Of a stretch of DNA of 64,000 nucleotides, positions 57,403 to 64,000 are shown one piece after another. The notes under the pieces are model-generated. The model saw nothing but the letters and a program-made list of their open reading frames with translations, searched no databases and had not been told where the DNA came from. The stretch lies in NCBI RefSeq assembly GCF_009746715.1, contig NZ_VRKW01000013.1, positions 43,182 through 107,181 of the forward strand, written 5' to 3'. Position 1 is the stretch's first letter. Each line of letters opens with the position of its first letter. This DNA comes from Ketobacter sp. MCCC 1A13808 (GTDB lineage: Bacteria > Pseudomonadota > Gammaproteobacteria > Pseudomonadales > Ketobacteraceae). Both the position numbers and the translations under genes were made by a program.

Positions 57403-58437
57403 TCACCGTGTTTGACTGACGACCAGACCACCCCACACCATGGCGCGATCCCCTTCCCCGCTGCGAATCTCGGATGTCTGGGCACGAAGTACATAACTGA
57501 ATTTAAAGTTGCCCGCGAAACTGAGGGTATAGCCAACCCAGGCTTCAGCAAGCAGGTAATTCACCTCGTCATGACTCAGGCGGTGATCACTGTGGCGAAA
57601 CTGCCCCTGCAGGAAAGCATTGTAGGCCCGTGCTTTTAACGCCACGCCTCCCCAGAAATAATTCTCCCGCCCTTTACCCGGTGTTGATATCAGGTCGTTA
57701 ACACGTTCCCCATAGGTAATCAGTTCCGGATTAAAGCGGTGGCTGGGGGACGAAATCAGTCCATTGCGCGTTGACAGCGCAATGCCGGCTTCAGTCAAAT
57801 ACCCGACTGATCCAAAGTAAGTCGTTTTAAACTGCAATTTGGCCGTATTGGCGCGCCAATCGTCGTGATAGGCGAGCTGGTAGCGAAAGGTAGGCTCACC
57901 GCCGTCGGATATCTGGTGATCCCAGCCACGCGCTTTCTCGCTACCAGTCGCCGAGTGCACTGCACTCTGAGCAGCCTCCATCAGAGTCAAGCCCAGAACT
58001 CCCAGGGTCAGCGAGGAAGACCACGCATCCGTACCGCCATTTACGTAGTAAATGCGACTATTGGTTAAATACACAAGGCTGGCGTAGGGTCTATCCCCCT
58101 CGACCACATCGCGACGGTCAATTTCATCCGGTGTGAAGCCGTAAGTACCCCATTCAATGGAGGGTGTAATACTGCTTTCGGGAAATCGGTTAATCGCCCA
58201 GGGCGTGAATCGATCCAGGCGATCCAGGGTATTATCGAGCCCACTCCAGTACTTAAGCCCCTTTCGCCCGGTGTAAGTCACCGCCAGACCGGCGGTAAAA
58301 TCGCGATCACTACGCGTTGGCGCAAAAAGGTCATTGTCCATCGAAATCGCCCACGCCGAGCCCGTCGAATCCGCCAGGGCAGGAACAGCCAGCTTGGCCA
58401 GAAAAAGGATCAGCAACACCTTTAACCACTGATTCAT
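57403..58437 (-). CDS. LpxR-type lipid A deacylase
   Basis: The 344-residue product has a signal peptide (cleavage after VPALA, residue 22) and reads as an outer-membrane beta-barrel of the LpxR family: WAISMDNDLFAPTRSDRDFT (residues 29-48, the DND of the active site), GDRPYASLVYLTNSR and a C-terminal strand ending in aromatic-alternating residues (MVWGGLVVS). LpxR removes the 3'-acyloxyacyl chains of lipid A from outside. Its ribosome-binding site may be hidden in a hairpin (see 58441-58474). Confidence 0.85.
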   Translation of the reverse strand: MNQWLKVLLILFLAKLAVPALADSTGSAWAISMDNDLFAPTRSDRDFTAGLAVTYTGRKGLKYWSGLDNTLDRLDRFTPWAINRFPESSITPSIEWGTYGFTPDEIDRRDVVEGDRPYASLVYLTNSRIYYVNGGTDAWSSSLTLGVLGLTLMEAAQSAVHSATGSEKARGWDHQISDGGEPTFRYQLAYHDDWRANTAKLQFKTTYFGSVGYLTEAGIALSTRNGLISSPSHRFNPELITYGERVNDLISTPGKGRENYFWGGVALKARAYNAFLQGQFRHSDHRLSHDEVNYLLAEAWVGYTLSFAGNFKFSYVLRAQTSEIRSGEGDRAMVWGGLVVSQTR

Positions 58438-58440
58438 GGT

Positions 58441-58474
58441 GACACCTCCAACATACGGAATTCATGAAGGTGTC
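58441..58474 (-). promoter_or_regulatory. Hairpin covering the lpxR ribosome-binding site
   Basis: In the lpxR leader, GACACCT and AGGTGTC can pair (arms 58468-58474 and 58441-58447, 20-base loop). The second arm contains most of the Shine-Dalgarno GGAGG seven bases before the ATG. This could limit translation until the hairpin opens. Confidence 0.4.
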
Positions 58475-58845
58475 GCTGCTGATTCCAGTCGATACCCGCT
58501 TGATTTCCATGATGGAGCCCATCAACCTATAAAAATAATCACGCGTCTATATTATTTATATCACCACAAATGATGTATTGAATTTCAGTTGCGCTTTGAC
58601 GAGAAATGCCCTGAGCCAGGTCGGTAGCAATCATTAAGGTATCGTTGAAGTGAAATTCGTCCGTTTTTTAAAGGCACGCCGGGAAACGATCTATGGCTTA
58701 TTGTCGCACGTTGCGTATCGACGCCGAATGGATTTTATGTTTTTTCCGACTGGAGCAATCTAAAGATGACGGGGCTGTATAAATACCGGCGCCCATTCCC
58801 GAATCTACGCGAGTTGCATCAGAAAGGCGCGCCAGAATTTTTCGC
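58475..58845. other. Intergenic region between lpxR and the DUF1194 gene
   Basis: No gene is seen. Frames are short and show no family motif. It should contain the lpxR promoter and the end of the DUF1194 transcript. Confidence 0.4.
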
Positions 58846-59640
58846 TTAGCAGGAGGACACCCTTCTGTTACGTTTGCGCTCTCTAAAAATCAGCATGAGT
58901 GACGCGAGCAGAGGAATGCCTAAAGTTGCACCCGCAACATCGATTTCAGGCACAGCGGAGGCATTACCGCTGCTCTTAATTTCGCGGGTTAGTTTTTTTG
59001 ACAACGCATTTGAGAACTCTGTGAAATCCGGTGCTGTGGAATAAAAACCGCCCCCGGCTTTGGTGAATTGCTGCAGGAAATTGGTATCGATGCCACCCAC
59101 TCCCAGAGCGTTCACCCTCACACCTTGTTGCTTGGCTTGGTTGGCTGCTGTAATGGCGTTACCGCCATAGGTCGGGACACCATCCGTGGAGATATCGATT
59201 ACCTTATTGGTATATTTATTGGCCACCAAATCCGAAGCCGCCATATTGGTGGCCGCCGCCGTGTTGGTTGCACCATACTGCTGCGATATTTTGGAAAATT
59301 CACTGCCGAAAGCGTACGCAGATGTGTCGCTGTCTATACGTGTGTAGCCAACTTCCCGCACCACTCCGGTGGAGAACTGGTACACACCCATGTAAAGAGA
59401 ATCACCGCTTTCCATAGAGGGCGCAACATAGTTGGTATAGAAACTGTCTTGGAAAATACTTTGATAAGCGCCGGTTTGCAGCGCGAAATCCGAAGGAGAG
59501 ATACTGCCGGAGCCATCCAGCACCAGCGCTAGGCCCAAACTTTTCCCTGACACATTTGCCGCACCGATACTGACGCCAATGGCTAGCGTACTGATACCGA
59601 GAATCTTATAAAAATTATGAACGATTCGATCATTTTTCAT
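58846..59640 (-). CDS. DUF1194/VWA-like protein with VPEID-type C-terminal sorting signal
   Basis: The 264-residue product has a signal peptide (GVSIGAANVSG), a VWA-like metal site (LVLDGSGSISPSDF) and KVIDISTDGVPT, the pattern of DUF1194. The C-terminus is VPEIDVAGATLGIPLLASLM followed by a basic RERKRNRR tail: the VPEID motif, one membrane helix and arginines, as in VPEID-CTERM exosortase substrates. No exosortase is in the window. The ATG at 59640 has AAGGAG upstream, better than 59664. Confidence 0.82.
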   Translation of the reverse strand: MKNDRIVHNFYKILGISTLAIGVSIGAANVSGKSLGLALVLDGSGSISPSDFALQTGAYQSIFQDSFYTNYVAPSMESGDSLYMGVYQFSTGVVREVGYTRIDSDTSAYAFGSEFSKISQQYGATNTAAATNMAASDLVANKYTNKVIDISTDGVPTYGGNAITAANQAKQQGVRVNALGVGGIDTNFLQQFTKAGGGFYSTAPDFTEFSNALSKKLTREIKSSGNASAVPEIDVAGATLGIPLLASLMLIFRERKRNRRVSSC

Positions 59641-60095
59641 TTTCTTTGCTCCTTGTTTTATCACGAAAATAGCTAAATCTGGCGCACGCGCAGGCGGTCA
59701 GATGCAGACTGGTTTGGTGTTAACAAAAAAATGAATGTTGATTAATCTATGTTCTTCGAAACCTTTTTACTTGGTTTGAACTCCAGGCCTAGATTATTTA
59801 ATTTCGATCCGCAGTGCACAATTACCAACTGGTCACCACGAACCTAACCCAATGAAACGACAGATATGACTATGCAGTCGCTTCACATTTCGTGATACTA
59901 CTGCATCGGTATTGAACATGTCCATGTGATTTTTATGAAGTATTGCGTTTTGGTTATTTCCGTCACAACACGTCGACCAAAGTCGCTCTAATAGCATTCT
60001 TTGTCGGTGGCAATTCATTCAATCAGTGAGCAGACTCACCTCTACTTTCTACGGGCCGAACCGTTAATATCGGATTTGCATTTTGATGTGTCTTT
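59641..60095. other. Gene-poor stretch upstream of the DUF1194 gene
   Basis: About 455 bases without a supported gene. Only short frames occur. It borders decayed genes and may itself be decayed coding sequence. Confidence 0.4.
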
Positions 60096-60266
60096 TCAAA
60101 ACGTCTGACTAACAAATTGTCTCATTCGTTTGCCGGACACACAGTCTATTCGACCGTAAATACCCAGCCTGCGATTACCGGCAAAACACACTTTGCCCAA
60201 GCGAATAAGTGATCTTAACACCCGATCATCCACATCGCTGTGATTCAAAACCCCATTAATCTGCAT
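60096..60266 (-). pseudogene. Truncated Ada-type metal-binding domain gene
   Basis: The frame (56 codons from the ATG at 60266) contains LIRLGKVCFAGNRRLGIYGR and CVSGKRM, which match the metal-binding domain of Ada (RxGxxxFGGNRRLKIYGTLxC.SGKRM). The continuation with the PCGHC zinc ligands is missing. It starts six bases before the stop of the 2OG-oxygenase fragment, suggesting a former operon. Confidence 0.6.
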
Positions 60267-60270
60267 ACGC

Positions 60271-60594
60271 TTAACTGGCTGCATCGTGGAAAATGATGCC
60301 CATTGCGTATCGACACCCTCGATGAATCTCACTAACGCCGTGTTTCATGGAAGCCCGATAAAAACCAAGTGCGCCTTTCATCGGTCTGAAACTGGTGGTA
60401 AAAATGAGCATATCCCCCAGCTTTTGATGTAACACACAGACCTTCGACTGCGCCCTGGGGGTTTGCTGTGTCAAAACAAATTCACCTCCACTGAAATCCG
60501 CAATCGGCTCACTCAGCAAAAAAGCGATTTGTATGGGAAAATACACATCACCGTATAAATCCTGATGCAGAGTGTTGAATCCCCCTGTTCGTAT
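60271..60594 (-). pseudogene. 5'-truncated 2OG-Fe(II) oxygenase gene
   Basis: The frame is open from 60594 (TAA just before it) to the stop at 60271. It keeps the C-terminal half of a 2OG-Fe(II) dioxygenase: FNTLHQDLYGDVYFPIQ (HxD iron ligands), ADFSGGEFVLTQQ, HGVSEI (distal His) and CRYAMGIIFHDA (2OG-binding Arg). The N-terminal half is absent and no start codon with a ribosome-binding site precedes the HxD motif. Confidence 0.65.
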
Positions 60595-60786
60595 TTAACT
60601 ATTAACGGTGTTGGCTGCGGTTGCCGGCTGGATTCACATTCCGCCAGAAACCCTGGCACACAGCCCGATGGGCCAATTGCTGCGTTGACTTATGGCTAAT
60701 ACAGGGCCTCGCAGCAATTAAACTAGCAACATTCATATCGAGCATTTCCACCAAGAATCCTGCCTATCTGAATCCGGGAAACCTTA

Positions 60787-61731
60787 ATGAAAAGTGAATC
60801 GACTATCGACCCGATTCTTGCGGGGATTGGTTTATGTGTTAGCGGGGCCGTTCAAACGTCGCCCCAAACCGGCATATCACCAATCTGGATGGGCAAGGAT
60901 TTGCCCCTTTCCCCTGATCTGCCGGCCATCCTCGGTATGGACTTTGCTGGCACCATTGAATCTGTGGGTGAAGGTGTCACTCACTTTGCCCCAGGCGACG
61001 AAGTGTACGGATGCGCCGGAGGCCTCGCAGACCTGCAAGGCGCGTTGGCAGATTATATGCTGGCTGATTCCCGTTTGATCGCCCATAAACCAAAGACACT
61101 GTCGATGCGTGAAGCTGCGGCCTTGCCGTTGGTTGGCATTACTGCGTTCGAAGGCTTACAACGGGCCGGAGTTGCAGCGGGACAGAAAGTACTGGTTCAC
61201 GGCGGCACGGGCGGCGTAGGACATGTTGCCGTACAATTAGCCAAGCACTTTGATGCTGACGTTTATGCAACCGTATCTGCCGCCAACCAGATGCAAGTCA
61301 TCCAAAACTATGGCGCCACAGCCATCAACTATAAGACTGAAAAAGTCGCAGACTATGTCACGACACATACCGATGATAAAGGCTTCGATGTCGTGTTCGA
61401 TTCTGTCGGCGGTGCCAATATGACGAATTCCTTCGAAGCCGCAGCCTTAAACGGACAGATTGTTTCAACTGTATCTATGCTGGAGCTGGACTTAACGCCC
61501 GCACATTTCAAGGGTTTGTCGCTACACGTCGTCTTTATGCTGATACCGATGTTGCACAACTACAAACGAGAAGACCACGGCGCTATTCTGACAAAACTTG
61601 CCGAAATTGCGGATGCGGGGGCACTCAAGCCATTGCTCGACGAGACCTCCTTTACACTCGAAGAAGCCGGCAAGGCACACAACCGTCTTAGCAGTGGACA
61701 AGCTATGGGTAAGGTCGTTGTGAATATTTAA
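60787..61731 (+). CDS. Zinc-type alcohol dehydrogenase/quinone reductase family protein, N-terminus damaged
   Basis: From about residue 36 the 314-residue product is a clean MDR-family reductase: MGKDLPLSPDLPAILGMDFA, GDEVYGCAGGLADLQG, ALPLVGITAFEGL, and the NAD(P) motif VHGGTGGVGHVAVQLAKH. The first 35 residues do not resemble the family. In another frame the same bases give SNVAP, the usual step before this point, which suggests a frameshift and a lost start. It may be a pseudogene or a truncated enzyme. Confidence 0.7.
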   Translation: MKSESTIDPILAGIGLCVSGAVQTSPQTGISPIWMGKDLPLSPDLPAILGMDFAGTIESVGEGVTHFAPGDEVYGCAGGLADLQGALADYMLADSRLIAHKPKTLSMREAAALPLVGITAFEGLQRAGVAAGQKVLVHGGTGGVGHVAVQLAKHFDADVYATVSAANQMQVIQNYGATAINYKTEKVADYVTTHTDDKGFDVVFDSVGGANMTNSFEAAALNGQIVSTVSMLELDLTPAHFKGLSLHVVFMLIPMLHNYKREDHGAILTKLAEIADAGALKPLLDETSFTLEEAGKAHNRLSSGQAMGKVVVNI

Positions 61732-61770
61732 GAAAACGAGACGATGCCCCCACACAGGAAACCGAGCATC

Positions 61771-62092
61771 ATGACCAAAACTATTTTTATTACCGGCTCG
61801 ACAGGATGTGCGCTTCGCGGTGAATACCATCGCACCCTACCTGCTGACCCAACGACTACTGCTGTTGATCGGAACATCCGGACGAGTAATCAATATTTCC
61901 TCCGCCGCCCGATCTCCAGTCAATCCAAATGCGTTAAACGGTCGAGTAAGACTGTCTAACGACTTCGAGGCTTATGCCCAAAGTAAACTGGCGCTCACCT
62001 TGTGGTCCCATGTGCGTGCGGCGTTTTCCGATGAGATCGCCGCTTTTCAAAAAGTCTCTATCGCATTTCCGATCTGGCCCATAGGAACTTAG
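61771..62092 (+). pseudogene. SDR oxidoreductase gene with internal deletion
   Basis: [12 protein letters not shown] starts at 61771 and is the usual SDR opening. From about 61805, in another frame, the sequence continues [26 protein letters not shown] and [10 protein letters not shown] (catalytic Tyr and Lys). The 70-80 residues normally between are gone, with loss of frame, and the C-terminal part is short. It follows the damaged dehydrogenase gene on the same strand. Confidence 0.7.
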
Positions 62093-62252
62093 ACACGAAT
62101 TTTCCGCTTTTTTGATGGGCAATCCCAACCCGACTCATAGGCCTTCCTATAAGCGTTTACTGGCATTTCTGGAATATCAGTTTGCGCCGATAGTGTGGCC
62201 ACAGAACTGACTAGAGCGTAATAATGGCAGCAACATTCCAGTAGATATAGTT

Positions 62253-63389
62253 TTAAATCAATGTTTGTGATCTCATCTTGCCAAAAGCATAAGCTGGTGG
62301 AACTCCTTGTCGAGACGAATAAATCTTTGAAACAAATGGCGAGGTCATCGCACGAACTAATGCGCAGTAATCAAGTTCAAATGCCAGCTCCTCTCCCACA
62401 AACAACTTATTTTCGCTAGATTCTATAATAAGGTGATCGCTACTGGCCCCCAGAACATTAATACCGGTGGGAGTTTGCATTCCACAGGGATCAATGTCCT
62501 GTATGCCAATGGCCAGAATGGCTTGCCTCACCAAGCCGCGATCACTAACGGGTTGAGCATCTCCGAAAGCAGTCTGTGCAATATCACCCGTCGGTAGAGA
62601 CGGTTTGACTTTTGATTCGATCACTTCTGCTACAAGCTTGATGGCATCGGTGCTCAGGCCATCTATTGGCTGACGCCGCAACGTCTCGCGACCGAGTAAA
62701 ATAGCTTCACCGAGACGTAGATTATTAATTCGCCCGATTCTGCTATCTGCACTCAATGCCCACCGCAGGTTGGCCGAATTACCACCCGATACCACGTCTA
62801 ACGTCAGGTTAAACACTGACTCAATTTGCGCAGTCAGGTCAGATAACAGAGCCATGTTGGTAGCATCAGGAACAACACCACAGCGGCAGGCGAGATTGGC
62901 TCCGATACCCTTTAAAAAGATATGAGGCAATCCGATTACCTCACCCACCACGTCTATCAAGTCGTCAGGCATAATGCCTTCTCGGAGGTCGCCCAACTCT
63001 ACCATTAACAGTATTTGGTGGATTCGATTCTGCTTCTGTGCTTCAAATGAAAGTTGTTTAATGACCTCGATTTCAGTGTTACAGCTTATGTCTGTAAACC
63101 GTACAACCTGTGCTACCTGGCTCAGCATGGGTGACCGAATCAGTGTCATCGGCACATCGCTGAACAACACATGGTTCCCTGCAAGACGAAGGGGCTTGAT
63201 GTTTTCGATCCGTGAATCACCCAATCCAGTCACCCCTGCTTGCAAGAAGGCGTTGGCAATTTCCACCGAACCGAGAGACGCTTTGGTTATGCCCGTCACT
63301 GAAATTCGGTGTTCAGCGAGTCGTGTCACCAATTCATGGGCATTGTGATAAATCTTGTCGAGATCAATTTCTAACCTTGGCGCAACCAT
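62253..63389 (-). CDS. Alanine/ornithine racemase family PLP-dependent enzyme
   Basis: The 378-residue product has the alanine-racemase N-terminal barrel: PRLEIDLDKIYHNAHEL, TGITKASLG (PLP lysine, about residue 36), MVELGDLREGI, GIGANLACRCG, VSGGNSANLRW and NNLRLGEAILLGRET. This form groups with alanine/ornithine racemases rather than Alr. Its ATG overlaps the DUF1611 stop by one base (TGATG), so the two were translated together; DUF1611 and racemase genes are known partners in D-amino-acid metabolism. Confidence 0.85.
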   Translation of the reverse strand: MVAPRLEIDLDKIYHNAHELVTRLAEHRISVTGITKASLGSVEIANAFLQAGVTGLGDSRIENIKPLRLAGNHVLFSDVPMTLIRSPMLSQVAQVVRFTDISCNTEIEVIKQLSFEAQKQNRIHQILLMVELGDLREGIMPDDLIDVVGEVIGLPHIFLKGIGANLACRCGVVPDATNMALLSDLTAQIESVFNLTLDVVSGGNSANLRWALSADSRIGRINNLRLGEAILLGRETLRRQPIDGLSTDAIKLVAEVIESKVKPSLPTGDIAQTAFGDAQPVSDRGLVRQAILAIGIQDIDPCGMQTPTGINVLGASSDHLIIESSENKLFVGEELAFELDYCALVRAMTSPFVSKIYSSRQGVPPAYAFGKMRSQTLI

Positions 63390-63880
63390 CAGGCTGCCGT
63401 CAACGTTTTCGCTTTAAGATAGGGGAAAGCGGCAACGACAATCTCCACCAGATGATCGGGCGAGCGCTTTAAAGCATCGGTAACCGGAATATGCAAATCC
63501 TGCTCATATTGGCTAATGGCATCCGTTACATCGGCATCGCTCATGTTTTCATGATTAATGGTCAAACCAATAACCCGAGTGTCTGAAAAGGTCTCGATCA
63601 AATGAATTTCTGATGCCGGCGAAGGCATTGGCATTTTTTTAAAATCACAACGATGCTGCCTCGCGGGTGCGTGCTGCAACACCACGCCGTTGGCACAGCT
63701 GCCACGAAGAATAAACGCGGAGGAAGAAAAAGCAGGATGACTTAACGCACCTTGTCCTTCAATAATAATCACGTCGGGCTGTTCGTTTTCAAAGGCTTCA
63801 ACAATAGTTGCTTCCAGTTCGCCGACGCAAAATTGTGATGGAATTGCATCCAGTGCCACGCCATAACGAGCGCCTTGAAT
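63389..63880 (-). pseudogene. DUF1611 family protein (DgcN-like), cut at its 5' end
   Basis: The remaining frame has GARYGVALDAIPSQFCVGEL, VIIIEGQGALSHPAF and IETFSDTRVIGLTINHE, the C-terminal half of DUF1611. The N-terminal P-loop half is missing: just upstream of QGARYG the sequence changes to what looks like an IS21-family end, and a stop follows. The frame continues nine codons into that element (to GTG at 63907). It should normally be about 330 residues. Confidence 0.7.
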
Positions 63881-64000
63881 GTTGATTTGCACCCAAAAGT
63901 GACCCACTTCAGTCCCATATTTGCATCGAATATTGACCCACGTTCAACTCATCCTGCACCCAACGATGCAGGAGCAATCAGGAGTGATCGACGTGGCATT
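63880..64000 (+). mobile_element. Left end of an IS21-family insertion sequence
   Basis: The element seems to start at TGTTGATTTGCACCC (63880). It contains two copies of a TGACCCAC motif (AAAGTGACCCACTT and ATATTGACCCACGTT), like the repeated transposase-binding sites of IS21 ends, and an istA-like start follows. The rest lies beyond the window. The far end and target duplication cannot be seen. Confidence 0.55.
63984..64000 (+). CDS. istA: IstA-like transposase, first codons only
   Basis: GTG at 63984, with GGAG nine bases upstream, reads MIDVA before the window ends; IS21-family IstA proteins often start this way. An in-frame ATG lies at 63966. Five codons are too few for proof; the call rests on the element end next to it. 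Confidence 0.4.

Noticed and set aside
62115..62210. Thirty-one-codon frame after the SDR remnant
   Set aside because: It may be another coding remnant, but I recognise no family and cannot support it.
1..64000. CRISPR array, tRNA or rRNA genes
   Set aside because: No spaced direct-repeat array was seen, and no cloverleaf or TPsiC-type signature was noticed in the gaps between genes.

Overview
The window reads as a chromosome segment of a Gram-negative gammaproteobacterium, probably marine and near the Pseudomonadales/Oceanospirillales. The evidence is a Pseudomonas-like mltF/purL/tadA neighbourhood, a fagA-fumC pair under Fur boxes, an outer-membrane LpxR-type lipid A deacylase, long hybrid and GGDEF/EAL signalling proteins, and mid-range GC. 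I saw no tRNA, rRNA or CRISPR array. REGION 1 (1-20 kb) is housekeeping: a CorC/HlyC-like C-terminus, purT, a nudL/gamma-carbonic-anhydrase/DUF1289 operon, a zinc-ribbon Nudix hydrolase, a 7TMR-DISM hybrid kinase, purL with a NIF3-like gene, a chemotaxis receptor, mltF, tadA, a DUF6607 protein, then an iron-responsive block: fagA-fumC diverging from a small membrane protein, and fpr, each behind a Fur-box-like site. A fourth Fur box precedes what looks like the stub of a FecI-type sigma factor. REGION 2 (20-33.5 kb) has a glutaredoxin-MauE fusion, a potFGHI-type polyamine ABC operon, a DUF2235 hydrolase, hisC, a GNAT enzyme, decayed fragments, an HxlR regulator diverging from an AhpD-like gene, a lipoprotein gene bounded by a degenerate copy of the end of a MoaD-like gene, and the MoaD/BNR-propeller pair. 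REGION 3 (33.5-53 kb) is rich in signalling and surface or secreted proteins: a DUF4118-PAS-GGDEF-EAL protein, an RND/MMPL exporter, LemA, a TIGR03032-TPR-glycosyltransferase-like fusion, two tandem paralogous beta-helix proteins ending in SdrD-B-like modules, a glutathione peroxidase, then DUF1996, GH114 and SLT-like proteins, and an FG-GAP/propeller protein. REGION 4 (53-64 kb) has merC, a TetR regulator with paired 16-bp operators in front of a VOC/flavin-oxidase-like operon, thioredoxin diverging from a LysR regulator, lpxR with its ribosome-binding site inside a possible hairpin, and a DUF1194 protein with a VPEID-type sorting tail. It then enters a gene graveyard (Ada-like, 2OG-Fe(II) oxygenase, an N-terminally damaged dehydrogenase, an SDR with an internal deletion). 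It ends with an alanine/ornithine-racemase-like gene whose DUF1611 partner appears cut by an IS21-family element that runs off the window. No single complete novel system stands out. The best leads are the DUF1996/GH114/SLT secreted cluster, the MoaD/propeller pair, the VPEID-tailed VWA protein and the Fur-linked block with its sigma-factor stub. All calls come from reading translations and motifs by eye; no database search was run.
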